64,000 nt of DNA from CABQCM01 sp965145485 (lineage in GTDB: Bacteria > Bacillota > Clostridia > Oscillospirales > Acutalibacteraceae): contig CBCTCU010000004.1 of NCBI GenBank assembly GCA_965145485.1, forward strand, positions 56,733 to 120,732, read 5' to 3'. Shown piece after piece: positions 27,298 through 40,496 of this stretch (positions are counted from its first letter, which is position 1; each line of letters begins with the position of its first letter). Below the pieces are notes generated by a model. The model was not told the origin of the DNA and searched no databases. It saw nothing but the letters and a program-made list of their open reading frames with translations. A program made the translations under genes and the position numbers.

Positions 27298-28503
27298 TTA
27301 GCCTTCGATCTTGGTGACAACGCCCGAGCCAACCGTACGGCCGCCCTCACGGATAGCGAAACGCAGGCCTTCCTCGATAGCGATCGGGGTGATGAGCTCC
27401 ACGTTCATCTCAACGTTATCGCCCGGCATGCACATCTCGACACCGTCGTCCAGCGTGATAACGCCAGTAACGTCGGTGGTGCGGAAATAGAACTGGGGAC
27501 GATAGTTGTTGAAGAAGGGGGTATGACGGCCGCCCTCGTCTTTGGACAGGACATAAACCTGGCCGCGGAACTTGGTGTGGGGATTGATCGAGCCGGGTTT
27601 GGCAAGAACCTGGCCGCGCTCGATCTCATTGCGCTGAACACCGCGCAGCAGAGCGCCGATGTTATCGCCCGCCTCGGCATAATCGAGGATCTTGCGGAAC
27701 ATCTCGATACCGGTAACCACCGTCTTGCGGCGCTCATCGGTCAGACCGATGATCTCAACTTCCTCGGAGGTGCGCAGCTGGCCACGCTCCACACGGCCGG
27801 TAGCGACGGTGCCGCGGCCGGTAATGGTGAAGACGTCCTCAACCGGCATCAGGAAGGGCATGTCAGCCTTACGATCGGGGGTCGGGATATACTCGTCAAC
27901 CGCCTTCATCAGTTCCTTAATGCACTGGCACTCGGGAGCGTTCTCGGGATCGGGACCACTGTACTCGAGAGCCTTCAGAGCCGAGCCGCGGATGATGGGG
28001 ATATCGTCGCCGGGGAACTCATAGTTCGACAGGGTCTCACGGATCTCCATCTCAACAAGGTCAAGCAACTCGGGATCGTCGACCTGGTCGCACTTGTTCA
28101 TGAAAACAACAATGGCGGGAACGCCGACCTGACGGGCGAGCAGGATATGCTCTTTCGTCTGGGCCATGGGGCCATCGGTGGCAGCGATAACCAGGATGGC
28201 ACCGTCCATCTGCGCGGCACCGGTGATCATGTTTTTGATATAGTCGGCGTGACCCGGGCAGTCCACGTGAGCATAGTGACGGGCGTCGGTCTGATACTCA
28301 ACGTGAGCGGTGTTGATGGTAATGCCGCGCTCCCTCTCCTCGGGAGCCTTATCGATCATGCTGTAATCCATGAAGTCAGCCTCGCCCTTGCTGGCCAGAT
28401 ACTTGGTGATCGCAGCAGTCAGCGTGGTTTTACCATGGTCAACGTGGCCGATGGTGCCGATGTTTACGTGCGGCTTACTTCTGTCAAATTTTTCTTTTGC
28501 CAT
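27298..28503 (-). CDS. tuf: elongation factor Tu
   Basis: EF-Tu delivers aminoacyl-tRNA to the ribosome as a GTP complex. The 401-residue protein has the G1 motif GHVDHGKTTLTAAI, the switch region ERERGITINTAHVEY, G3 DCPGHADY, G4 NKCD and the G5-like GSALKAL, then both beta-barrel domains. It is last in the rpsL-rpsG-fusA-tuf series but has its own promoter in the 121-base gap after fusA. Confidence 0.97.
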   Translation of the reverse strand: MAKEKFDRSKPHVNIGTIGHVDHGKTTLTAAITKYLASKGEADFMDYSMIDKAPEERERGITINTAHVEYQTDARHYAHVDCPGHADYIKNMITGAAQMDGAILVIAATDGPMAQTKEHILLARQVGVPAIVVFMNKCDQVDDPELLDLVEMEIRETLSNYEFPGDDIPIIRGSALKALEYSGPDPENAPECQCIKELMKAVDEYIPTPDRKADMPFLMPVEDVFTITGRGTVATGRVERGQLRTSEEVEIIGLTDERRKTVVTGIEMFRKILDYAEAGDNIGALLRGVQRNEIERGQVLAKPGSINPHTKFRGQVYVLSKDEGGRHTPFFNNYRPQFYFRTTDVTGVITLDDGVEMCMPGDNVEMNVELITPIAIEEGLRFAIREGGRTVGSGVVTKIEG

Positions 28504-28570
28504 TGATTAGTGTCCTCCTTTAAATGACGAATCAATCGTGGCTCTTTAACAGTCTACACTGCTTGTAGCC

Positions 28571-28599
28571 ATAATAGCAATTTTCACTGGAAATTTCAA
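28571..28599 (-). promoter_or_regulatory. promoter of tuf
   Basis: On the minus strand TTGAAA (28594-28599), 17 bases, TATTAT (28571-28576), just downstream of the fusA stop. It would give tuf expression independent of the str operon. Confidence 0.7.
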
Positions 28600-28624
28600 G
28601 TCTTTTTTTAGAATGGAGGGAACT

Positions 28625-30709
28625 TTAGCCCTCATTCTTTTGCCGAGAGGTGATAATCTGCTCGGCAATCGACTTGGGAACCTCGGTATAATGGCTGGGC
28701 TCCATGGTATACTGGCCGCGGCCCTGCGTCTTGGAACGCATATCGGTTGCATAACCGAACATCTGGGAGAGGGGCACATTGGCGTCGATCTGCTGGGCTC
28801 CCATGCGGGGCTCCATGCCCAGGATTGAGCCGCGGCGGGCGTTGAGGTCGCCGATGACATCGCCCATATACTCCTCCGGCACGGTTACCGAAACCTTCAT
28901 AATCGGCTCCATAATAGCGGGGTCGGCCTTTTTGCAAGCCTCTTTAAAAGCTATAGAACCAGCGATCTTAAAGGCCATCTCCGAGGAGTCGACCTCGTGA
29001 TAGGAACCATCAAAGAGGGTAACCTTGACGTCTACCACCGGATAACCGGCCAACACGCCCGACATCATCGCGCCCTGAATACCCTGATCCACCGCAGGAA
29101 TGTATTCCTTCGGAATGGCGCCGCCGACGACAGCGTTGATAAATTCATATCCCTTACCCGGCTCATTCGGCTCGATACGGATCTTAACGTGACCATACTG
29201 GCCGCGACCGCCCGACTGACGGGCATATTTGTAATCGACCTCGGCCGGCTTACGGATGGTTTCCTTGTAAGCGACCTGTGGAGAACCAACGTTGGCCTCT
29301 ACCTTAAACTCGCGCAGAAGGCGGTCAACAATAATCTCCAGATGCAGCTCGCCCATACCGGCGATGATGGTCTGGCCCGTCTCCTCATCGGTATAGCAAC
29401 GGAAGGTGGGATCCTCCTCCGCCAGCTTAGCCAGCGCGATACTCATCTTTTCCTGCCCGGCCTTGGTCTTGGGCTCGATGGCAACACGGATGACCGGCTC
29501 GGGGAACTCCATGGACTCAAGAATAACCGGATGATCGGGGTCGCACAGGGTGTCGCCGGTGGTGGTCTTTTTCAGGCCCACCGCCGCAGCGATATCGCCG
29601 GCGTAGCAGGTTTCAATATCCTGCCGGTGGTTGGAATGCATCTGCAGGATACGGCCCATGCGCTCGCTGTGGCCCTTGGTGGCGTTGAGCACCGACGCAC
29701 CGGCGTTGACCGTTCCCGAATAGACGCGGAAGAAACAGAGCTTGCCCACAAAGGGGTCGGTGGCAATCTTAAACGCCAACGCCGAGAAGGGCTCGGAGTC
29801 GGAAGAATGCCGCTCAATCTCCTCATCCGTGTTAGGATCGACGCCCTTGATGGATGGGACGTCGGTCGGGGCGGGCATGTAGTCGACGATAGCGTCGAGC
29901 AGCTTCTGCACGCCCTTGTTTTTATACGAGGTACCGCAGGTCACCGGGACCATCTTATTGGCCAGCGTGGCCTTGCGGATGCAGGATTTGATCTCGTCGA
30001 TGGTGAGCTCCTCACCATTGAGGTACTTCTCCAGCAGCACGTCATCCTGCTCGGCGACATGCTCGAGCAGCGCGGTATGATATTCCTCCGCCTTGTCCTT
30101 CATGTCGGCGGGGATTTCTTCCTCCCGGATGTCTTTTCCCAGATCATCGTAGTAAATATAAGCCTTCATATTCACAAGATCGATGATACCGCGGAAGTCA
30201 TCCTCCGCGCCGATCGGAAGCTGGATGGGAACCGCGTTGCATTTGAGCCTGTCCAGCATCATGTCAATAACATGATAAAAGTCCGCGCCCATAATGTCCA
30301 TTTTATTGACATAGGCCATACGGGGCACATGGTATTCATCAGCCTGGCGCCACACCGTCTCCGACTGGGGCTCAACACCGCCTTTGGCGCAAAGCACCGT
30401 CACCGAGCCGTCGAGGACGCGCAGGGAACGCTCGACCTCAACCGTAAAGTCAACGTGGCCCGGGGTATCGATGATGTTGAGACGATGCCCTTTCCAAAAG
30501 CAGGTGGTGGCGGCGGAGGTAATGGTGATGCCTCGCTCCTGCTCCTGCTCCATCCAGTCCATCGTCGCAGTGCCTTCGTGGGTCTCGCCGATTTTATGGT
30601 TGATGCCGGTATAGTAGAGAATACGTTCTGTGGTCGTGGTCTTACCGGCATCGATGTGAGCCATAATACCAATGTTACGAGTTAATTCTAATGGAACCTG
30701 CCTTGGCAT
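28625..30709 (-). CDS. fusA: elongation factor G
   Basis: EF-G is the translocase GTPase of the ribosome and acts with RRF in recycling. The 694-residue protein begins PRQVPLELTRNIGI and shows G1 AHIDAGKTTTTERIL, G2 ERGITITSAA, G3 DTPGHVDF and G4 NKMD, then domains II-V ending with SKTQGRGQYTMEPSHY. The ATG at 30709 follows GGGAGGAAACA. It lies 67 bases after rpsG. Confidence 0.97.
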   Translation of the reverse strand: MPRQVPLELTRNIGIMAHIDAGKTTTTERILYYTGINHKIGETHEGTATMDWMEQEQERGITITSAATTCFWKGHRLNIIDTPGHVDFTVEVERSLRVLDGSVTVLCAKGGVEPQSETVWRQADEYHVPRMAYVNKMDIMGADFYHVIDMMLDRLKCNAVPIQLPIGAEDDFRGIIDLVNMKAYIYYDDLGKDIREEEIPADMKDKAEEYHTALLEHVAEQDDVLLEKYLNGEELTIDEIKSCIRKATLANKMVPVTCGTSYKNKGVQKLLDAIVDYMPAPTDVPSIKGVDPNTDEEIERHSSDSEPFSALAFKIATDPFVGKLCFFRVYSGTVNAGASVLNATKGHSERMGRILQMHSNHRQDIETCYAGDIAAAVGLKKTTTGDTLCDPDHPVILESMEFPEPVIRVAIEPKTKAGQEKMSIALAKLAEEDPTFRCYTDEETGQTIIAGMGELHLEIIVDRLLREFKVEANVGSPQVAYKETIRKPAEVDYKYARQSGGRGQYGHVKIRIEPNEPGKGYEFINAVVGGAIPKEYIPAVDQGIQGAMMSGVLAGYPVVDVKVTLFDGSYHEVDSSEMAFKIAGSIAFKEACKKADPAIMEPIMKVSVTVPEEYMGDVIGDLNARRGSILGMEPRMGAQQIDANVPLSQMFGYATDMRSKTQGRGQYTMEPSHYTEVPKSIAEQIITSRQKNEG

Positions 30710-30776
30710 TGTTTCCTCCCTCAGCCACACACCAAGACGGCGATGGCGAAATGGTAAAAATGATCAAGCGGCAAAA

Positions 30777-31247
30777 CTACCACCTGTAGTGAGCGAAAGC
30801 CTTGTTGGCTTCGGCCATTTTGTGAGTGTCGTCCCGCTTTTTGGCCGCGCCGCCGGTGCCGTTGACGGCATCCAAAATCTCGTTGGCGAGGCGCTCCTTC
30901 ATGGTCCTCTCCGAGCGCGTGCGAGCGTAAGTCGAAATCCAGCGCAGGCCCAGAGTCTGGCGCCGTTCGGGCCGGACCTCAATGGGCACCTGATAGGTCG
31001 CGCCGCCCAGACGGCGGGCCTTGACCTCGAGCTGGGGCATTACGTTCTCCATCGCCTCTTCAAAGACCTCCAAAGGATCTTTGCCCGTCTTTTCCCGGAT
31101 TATATCGAATGCGCCGTATACAATTTTCTGAGCGACACCCTTTTTTCCGTCGTACATGATGTTGTTGATCAGACGGGTTACCAGTTTGGAATTGTAAAGC
31201 GGATCAGGCAAAACGTCACGTTTTGCAATCGAACCTCTTCTTGGCAC
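30777..31247 (-). CDS. rpsG: 30S ribosomal protein S7
   Basis: S7 nucleates assembly of the 30S head. The 156-residue protein starts PRRGSIAKRDVLPDP and carries GGATYQVPIEVRPERR and the C-terminal KMAEANKAFAHYRW. The start is a GTG at 31247, seven bases after AAGGAGGG; the upstream ATGs in the same frame have no homologous sequence after them. Confidence 0.96.
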   Translation of the reverse strand: MPRRGSIAKRDVLPDPLYNSKLVTRLINNIMYDGKKGVAQKIVYGAFDIIREKTGKDPLEVFEEAMENVMPQLEVKARRLGGATYQVPIEVRPERRQTLGLRWISTYARTRSERTMKERLANEILDAVNGTGGAAKKRDDTHKMAEANKAFAHYRW

Positions 31248-31410
31248 TTCGCTTCCCTCCTTCACATGAATGATATCATCGGTACTCGAGTGACAAAACT
31301 TCGTTAGCGCCAAGCACAGAGGCCGCATTGCCTATCTATCAATACATGCCGCTGCGCCTGCACCCCCTATACAAGGGATACAGCCGGCAACAAGAAGATT
31401 TCGTCGTTGG

Positions 31411-31442
31411 TAATCCATGCACGAACGTGCATGCGAGATTAC
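31411..31442 (-). other. hairpin at the rpsL stop codon
   Basis: CATGCACG (31416-31423) and CGTGCATG (31426-31433) pair around AA, with TAATC/GATTA flanking pairs. The structure overlaps the rpsL stop and precedes an unusually long rpsL-rpsG gap (191 bases). It may reduce read-through or be a feedback site. Confidence 0.4.
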
Positions 31443-31858
31443 TTGCCCGCCTTTGGACGCTTTGCGCCGTACTTGGAACGAGCCTGCATTCTCTTGGCAA
31501 CGCCCTGAGCGTCGAGGGTACCGCGGATGATGTGGTAACGCACACCAGGCAGATCCTTGACACGGCCGCCGCGAATAAGCACCACGCTATGCTCCTGCAG
31601 ATTGTGGCCCTCGCCCGGGATATAAGACGATACTTCAATCCCGTTGGACAGGCGTACCCTGGCAATTTTACGCAAAGCCGAGTTCGGCTTTTTGGGGGTA
31701 CTGGTCTTTACAACCGTGCACACGCCGCGCTTTTGAGGAGAATCCTGGTCGATCATAACGCGCTTTTTGGAGTTGTACCCTTTGAGCAGCGCCGGCGCCT
31801 TGGCCTTTTTCTCGACCGTCTCCCTGCCCTTGCGAACAAGCTGATTAAAGGTCGGCAT
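31439..31858 (-). CDS. rpsL: 30S ribosomal protein S12
   Basis: S12 lines the decoding centre. The 139-residue protein reads PTFNQLVRKGRE, then KGVC-type TVVKTSTPKKPNSALRK and GEGHNLQEHSVVLIRGGRVKDLPGVRYH in the expected order. The residues around the streptomycin site are the wild-type pattern TPKKPNSALRK. AAGGAGG lies six bases before the ATG at 31858. It is the first gene of the str operon, with a strong promoter upstream. Confidence 0.97.
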   Translation of the reverse strand: MPTFNQLVRKGRETVEKKAKAPALLKGYNSKKRVMIDQDSPQKRGVCTVVKTSTPKKPNSALRKIARVRLSNGIEVSSYIPGEGHNLQEHSVVLIRGGRVKDLPGVRYHIIRGTLDAQGVAKRMQARSKYGAKRPKAGK

Positions 31859-32004
31859 ATCGCACCTCCTTTTTTCAAATTTATGCCACAGGGAAGGTAG
31901 CCCTCCCCGTTTCATACAAACACAGAAATCCATGGGATGCCGCCACCCAACCGAAGCCGGATTATTTTAACGGCAAAGCAAAAAACAATTACCCACAGAT
32001 AGTT

Positions 32005-32033
32005 ATTTTATCACTCCCAGCAGGGAATGTCAA
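32005..32033 (-). promoter_or_regulatory. promoter of the rpsL-rpsG-fusA operon
   Basis: On the minus strand TTGACA (32028-32033), 17 bases, TAAAAT (32005-32010), leaving a leader of about 140 bases before rpsL. Confidence 0.85.
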
Positions 32034-32124
32034 CCATTTGCTATACTTCTCCACTTTATACGGGTGGAGCGGGCTTTGTGGCCCTTGATTTTAGCAAAAA
32101 GCACAAGATCATGTGACAATCCTC

Positions 32125-32150
32125 TGCCGGCCGGGATATCCCGGCCGGCA
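32125..32150. repeat. 26-base perfect palindrome after rpoC
   Basis: The sequence from 32125 to 32150 is a perfect GC-rich palindrome centred on GGATATCC, with TGCCGGCC at the left end. It lies 20 bases after the rpoC stop and before the str promoter. It can act as the rpoBC terminator stem although no T-run follows. Confidence 0.7.
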
Positions 32151-32170
32151 GGAGCAGGTTCAAACCAGCC

Positions 32171-35872
<3,702 letters not shown>

Positions 35873-35889
35873 AGTGCGATCCGTCCTCC

Positions 35890-38800
35890 TTAAAGTTCGT
35901 CGGCGTCATCGAACTCCACGATGTCGTCGTCCATATCTGCTTCCTCGATGGCATCGTCATCCTCGATGGGATTGCCCTCAGCATCCTCCAGGCCAAAGCC
36001 GGACAAATCGTCCGCCACCGCGGGGGCGTCGTCCATATGCGGCAGGCCAACGTTGTCATCGTCATCATCAAAGCTCTGCTTGAGGTCAATCTCCTCACCA
36101 TTGGCATCCAGCACCTTGACGTCGAGGCTGAGCGCCTGCAGCTCTTTAATGAGCACCTTAAAGGACTCGGGCACCCCTGGCTTGGGCACATTCTGCCCCT
36201 TGACAATCGCCTCGTAGGTCTTGACGCGGCCAACCACATCGTCCGACTTGACGGTCAAGATTTCCTGCAGGGTATAGGCAGCGCCGTAAGCCTCCAGCGC
36301 CCAGACCTCCATTTCGCCAAAGCGCTGCCCGCCAAACTGCGCCTTGCCGCCCAATGGCTGCTGGGTAACCAGCGAATAGGGGCCGGTCGAACGGGCGTGA
36401 ATCTTATCGTCCACCAGGTGGTGCAGCTTTAAGAAGTACATATATCCCACCGTCACCCGGTTGTCAAAGGGGCGGCCGGTGCGGCCGTCGTAAAGCTGGG
36501 TCTTTCCATCCTCCGCAAGGCCTGCCTCGCGGAAGCATTCGATGATATCCTCCTCATGCGCGCCGTCGAACACGGGGGTGCAAACTTTCCAGCCCAACGC
36601 CTTGGCGGCGTAGCCCAGATGCACCTCGAGCACCTGGCCGAGGTTCATACGGGAGGGAACGCCCAGCGGGTTGAGCACGATATCGAGCGGCGTGCCGTCG
36701 GGCAGGAAGGGCATATCCTCCATCGGCAGAATGCGGGAGACGACGCCCTTGTTGCCGTGGCGGCCGGCCATTTTGTCGCCGACCGAAATCTTTCTCTTTT
36801 GCGCAATGTAGCAGCGAACCACCATATTGACCCCGGGATTGAGCTCAGAGCAATTGTGGCGGTCGAAAACCTTGACGTCGACCACCGTGCCGTATTCGCC
36901 GTGGGGCACCCGCAGGGAAGTATCGCGCACCTCGCGGGCCTTTTCGCCAAAGATGGCACGCAGCAGCCGCTCCTCCGCCGTCATTTCGGTCTCCCCCTTC
37001 GGGGTGACCTTGCCGACGAGGATATCGCCGGCGCGGACCTCGGCGCCTACACGGATGATGCCGCGCTCGTCAAGGTCTTTGAGGGCCTCCTCGCCGACGT
37101 TGGGGATGTCGCGGGTAATTTCCTCCGCGCCCAGCTTGGTGTCGCGGGCCTCCAGCTCGTATTCCTCAATGTGCACCGAAGTAAACACATCGTCGCGCAC
37201 GATCTTTTCGTTGATGAGGACGGCGTCCTCGTAATTATAGCCCTCCCAGGTCATGAAGCCGATGAGGACATTTTTACCCAGGGAAATTTCGCCGTGGGAG
37301 GTGGCGGGGCCATCGGCGATCACGTCACGCACCTTGAGCCGCTGGCCAAGGCTGACGATGGGCCGCTGGTTGATACAGGTCCCCTGGTTGGAGCGCAGGA
37401 ACTTGGTCAGGCGATAGGTGTCGGTCTCGCCGCTGTCACGCCGGACGTCCACCCGGTTTGCCTCGACACGGGTGACGACACCCTCGTGCTCGCAGAGCAC
37501 GCAGACCCCCGAGTCGACCGCCGCCTTATACTCCATGCCGGTGCCGACAATGGGCGACTCGGTTTTAAGCAGCGGAACCGCCTGGCGCTGCATGTTCGAC
37601 CCCATCAGGGCGCGGTTGGCGTCGTCGTTCTCCAGGAATGGGATCATGGCCGTAGCGACCGAAACCACCATGCGGGGGGACACGTCCATAAAGTCGGCCC
37701 GCTCGCGCTCGATCTCGACGAACTCATCGCGGTAACGGGCGTTGATTTTGGGGCGGGCGAAACGGCCCTCGCTGTCGAGGGGCTCGTTGGCCTGGGCGAC
37801 GATGTATTCGTCCTCCACGTCGGCGGTCATATAAACCACCTCGTCGAGCACCTTGCCGGTTTCCTTGTCCACCCGGCGGAAGGGAGCCTCGACAAAGCCG
37901 TATTGATTGATCCTGGCAAAGGTGGCCAGATAGGAGATCAGGCCGATGTTCGGACCTTCCGGCGTCTCGATCGGGCACATGCGCCCATAGTGGCTGTAGT
38001 GCACGTCGCGCACCTCGAATCCGGCGCGGTCGCGGGACAGTCCCCCGGGGCCGAGCGCCGACAAGCGGCGCTTATGGGTCAGCTCGGCCAACGGGTTGGT
38101 CTGATCCATAAACTGAGACAGGGGGGAAGAGCCAAAGAACTCCTTGATGGCGGCCACCACCGGCCGGATGTTGATCAGCGACTGAGGGGTGATGGCGTCG
38201 ACGTCCTGCGCCTGCAGGGTCATTTTTTCGCGCACCACACGCTCCATGCGGGAGAAGCCGATGCGGAACTGATTTTGCAGCAGCTCGCCGACCGAACGGA
38301 TGCGGCGGTTGCCCAGATGGTCAATATCGTCGGTCGTACCGATGTCGTAGGGCAGGCCGAGAATATAGCTGATGGAGGCGTAAATATCGTCGATGGTGAT
38401 ATGCTTGGGGATCAGCTCATCCTTGCGCGCCCTGAGAGCCTCGTGCAGGGCCTCTTCCCCCTCGCAGGAGTCGAGAATCTCGCGCAGCACCGAAAAGCAG
38501 ACATGCTCGTTAATACCGTCGGCCTCGGGATCAAAGTCGACGAAGCCGTGGATATCGACCATGCCGTTGGACATGATCTTGAATTCCTGCTCCCCCGCCG
38601 ACTCGGTCTCAACCTTGACATAGGCCTCGGATACGCCCTTGCTGTCAAACAGGCGGGCCATCTCGCGGCTGACAACAGCCCCCGCCTCGGCCAACACCTC
38701 GCCGGTCATGGGATCGGCCACCGGGCGGGTCAGGGTGCGGCCCACCGCACGGGGCCCAACCGCCAGCTTTTTGTTGTATTTATACCGCCCCACGCGGGAG

Positions 38801-39627
38801 AGATCATAGCGGGTGGGATCGAAAAAGAGGCTGAAGACATGCTGCCCGGCCCCTTCCACCGTAAAGGGCTCGCCCGGACGCAGCTTTTTGTATACCTCGA
38901 GCAGAGCGTCCTCGCTGTTGTTGGTCACGTCCTTCTCCAGGGTGGTGAGCAGGCGCTCCTCCTCCCCGAAGAAATCCAGGATAGCCTGGTTGGTGCCAAG
39001 GTTGACCGTATCCCCCGCCACATAGCTGATGGCGCGGATAAAGGTCGTCAGTGGGAGCTTTCGGTTTTTGTCGATACGGACATAAAGAATGGAGTTTTGG
39101 TCGGTCTCATATTCCAGCCAGGCGCCGCGGGTGGGAATGACGGTCGAGCTGAAAAGCTTCTTGCCCGTCTTGTCGATGGCGACGTCAAAATAGACGCCGG
39201 GGGAACGGATGAGCTGCGAGACAATCACCCGCTCGGCGCCGTTGATGACAAAGGTGCCCGAAGGGGTCATCAACGGGAAGTCGCCCATAAAAACTTCGCT
39301 TTCCTTGATTTCGCCCGTCTCTTTATTCAAAAGGCGCGCGCGCACACGAAGAGGCGCGGCGTAGGTTGCGTCACGCTCTTTGCACTCTTCAATGGTATAT
39401 TTGGGCGTATCCTCGATGCGGTAGTCGATAAAGGTCAGCTCGAGGTTTTCGGTGTAGTCCTTAATGGCCGCCACATCCCGAAAAACTTCCCGGAGCCCCT
39501 CCTCGATGAACCAGCGGTAAGAGTTCTTCTGCACTTCAATGAGGTTGGGCATATCCAGCACCTCATTGATCTTGGAAAAGCTCATACGCTCATTTTCGCC
39601 CAAACGGACAGGCTTGACATTGACCAT
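35890..39627 (-). CDS. rpoB: RNA polymerase beta subunit
   Basis: The 1245-residue beta subunit begins VNVKPVRLGENERMSFSKI and contains the rifampicin-pocket segment SSPLSQFMDQTNPLAELTHKRRLSALGPGG, here cited only in part as SQFMDQTNPLAELTHKRR, in the susceptible-type form. The C-terminus ends in a long acidic tail. The ATG at 39627 is chosen by homology, with GGAG eleven bases upstream. Unusually for the rplKAJL-rpoBC order, the upstream neighbour is not rplL but an Rrf2 regulator, and rpoB has its own perfect promoter. Confidence 0.97.
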   Translation of the reverse strand: MVNVKPVRLGENERMSFSKINEVLDMPNLIEVQKNSYRWFIEEGLREVFRDVAAIKDYTENLELTFIDYRIEDTPKYTIEECKERDATYAAPLRVRARLLNKETGEIKESEVFMGDFPLMTPSGTFVINGAERVIVSQLIRSPGVYFDVAIDKTGKKLFSSTVIPTRGAWLEYETDQNSILYVRIDKNRKLPLTTFIRAISYVAGDTVNLGTNQAILDFFGEEERLLTTLEKDVTNNSEDALLEVYKKLRPGEPFTVEGAGQHVFSLFFDPTRYDLSRVGRYKYNKKLAVGPRAVGRTLTRPVADPMTGEVLAEAGAVVSREMARLFDSKGVSEAYVKVETESAGEQEFKIMSNGMVDIHGFVDFDPEADGINEHVCFSVLREILDSCEGEEALHEALRARKDELIPKHITIDDIYASISYILGLPYDIGTTDDIDHLGNRRIRSVGELLQNQFRIGFSRMERVVREKMTLQAQDVDAITPQSLINIRPVVAAIKEFFGSSPLSQFMDQTNPLAELTHKRRLSALGPGGLSRDRAGFEVRDVHYSHYGRMCPIETPEGPNIGLISYLATFARINQYGFVEAPFRRVDKETGKVLDEVVYMTADVEDEYIVAQANEPLDSEGRFARPKINARYRDEFVEIERERADFMDVSPRMVVSVATAMIPFLENDDANRALMGSNMQRQAVPLLKTESPIVGTGMEYKAAVDSGVCVLCEHEGVVTRVEANRVDVRRDSGETDTYRLTKFLRSNQGTCINQRPIVSLGQRLKVRDVIADGPATSHGEISLGKNVLIGFMTWEGYNYEDAVLINEKIVRDDVFTSVHIEEYELEARDTKLGAEEITRDIPNVGEEALKDLDERGIIRVGAEVRAGDILVGKVTPKGETEMTAEERLLRAIFGEKAREVRDTSLRVPHGEYGTVVDVKVFDRHNCSELNPGVNMVVRCYIAQKRKISVGDKMAGRHGNKGVVSRILPMEDMPFLPDGTPLDIVLNPLGVPSRMNLGQVLEVHLGYAAKALGWKVCTPVFDGAHEEDIIECFREAGLAEDGKTQLYDGRTGRPFDNRVTVGYMYFLKLHHLVDDKIHARSTGPYSLVTQQPLGGKAQFGGQRFGEMEVWALEAYGAAYTLQEILTVKSDDVVGRVKTYEAIVKGQNVPKPGVPESFKVLIKELQALSLDVKVLDANGEEIDLKQSFDDDDDNVGLPHMDDAPAVADDLSGFGLEDAEGNPIEDDDAIEEADMDDDIVEFDDADEL

Positions 39628-39811
39628 TGAATTGATCACTCCATTCCCATTTTGTACCGGATTCAACTCACCGGACAGACGTCGTGCATCCCTTGCCGGG
39701 GCCCTGCACCCCGTAGGAACCATAGAGGGTTGCAATTTGAAAAGAAGTATGCTATGATATCAAATACTCCCTTTCAAAAGCTGCTATTGTCCCACATTGA
39801 TACAGTTTTAC

Positions 39812-39840
39812 ATTATATATCAAGCATATGGAAATGTCAA
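39812..39840 (-). promoter_or_regulatory. perfect consensus promoter of rpoBC
   Basis: On the minus strand TTGACA (39835-39840), exactly 17 bases, TATAAT (39812-39817). Transcription would start near 39805, giving a leader of about 180 bases before rpoB. Confidence 0.92.
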
Positions 39841-39847
39841 GCAAAAA

Positions 39848-39890
39848 ACAAAAAAAGCCGCCAATGGATCAAAAAATCCAATGGCGGCTT
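39848..39890 (-). terminator. rho-independent terminator after the Rrf2 gene
   Basis: Stem AAGCCGCCAATGGAT (39855-39869) with ATCCAATGGCGGCTT (39876-39890), one A/A mismatch, loop CAAAAA; the minus strand continues into a T-run. It separates the rrf2 and rpoBC transcripts. Confidence 0.85.
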
Positions 39891-39936
39891 CTTTCAGGAC
39901 TTTTTCACGCGGCAAGAAACGCTCGGAGCCGTTGTA

Positions 39937-40344
39937 TTATTTATTATACCGATGGCGGCAATCAAACGTGACCTCGTCTAGGCGCTGTGCTATCTCCCGG
40001 GACAGCTCCAGAAAAATTTTTCGATAAGAGCAGGGATCGTCATCGGGCCGGTCGCACACATAGCCCTCGCCCTGGCATTTTGCCAGGATGATAGGGCCGC
40101 CAATCGCCTCGATGACCTGTTTGAGGGTGATCTCTCCCGGTTCTCGGGCCAGGACGTAGCCGCCCTTCGCCCCGCGGAAGGACCGCACAAGCCCCGCCTC
40201 AGCCAGCTTTCGCAGTATTTTGAGGGAAAAGCCGGTTGTCACCCCGGTGCGCGCCGCTATCTCCCCCGCGTCGAGCCTGGTTCCCACACGGGCAAGGCAA
40301 TCGACAATGCGCACGGCATAATCTGTTTCCAGGTTGATTTGCAT
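39937..40344 (-). CDS. Rrf2-family transcriptional regulator
   Basis: A 135-residue winged-helix regulator beginning QINLETDYAVRIV with the DNA-binding helix in TGVTTGFSLKILRKL and the wing KGGYVLAR. Three cysteines in KCQGEGYVCDRPDDDPC match the Fe-S cluster binding pattern of IscR/NsrR-type members, so it may sense iron-sulfur status, redox or nitric oxide. The ATG at 40344 follows AGGAGG by ten bases. It stands alone between rpoD and rpoB, with no isc/suf genes beside it. Confidence 0.85.
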   Translation of the reverse strand: MQINLETDYAVRIVDCLARVGTRLDAGEIAARTGVTTGFSLKILRKLAEAGLVRSFRGAKGGYVLAREPGEITLKQVIEAIGGPIILAKCQGEGYVCDRPDDDPCSYRKIFLELSREIAQRLDEVTFDCRHRYNK

Positions 40345-40496
40345 GGTTCTGCGTCCTCCTAATGGCCATGCCGCGTGTCCGCCTGAGGGCAAGAGCCCGT
40401 CACAATTGGCCGCGAATCTCTACCCCCAGCGCTCAGCGCACGACACGGCCCCGCCATCCAATACGTGAGATGGCTCTCTGCCGGTAACGGCGTTGA

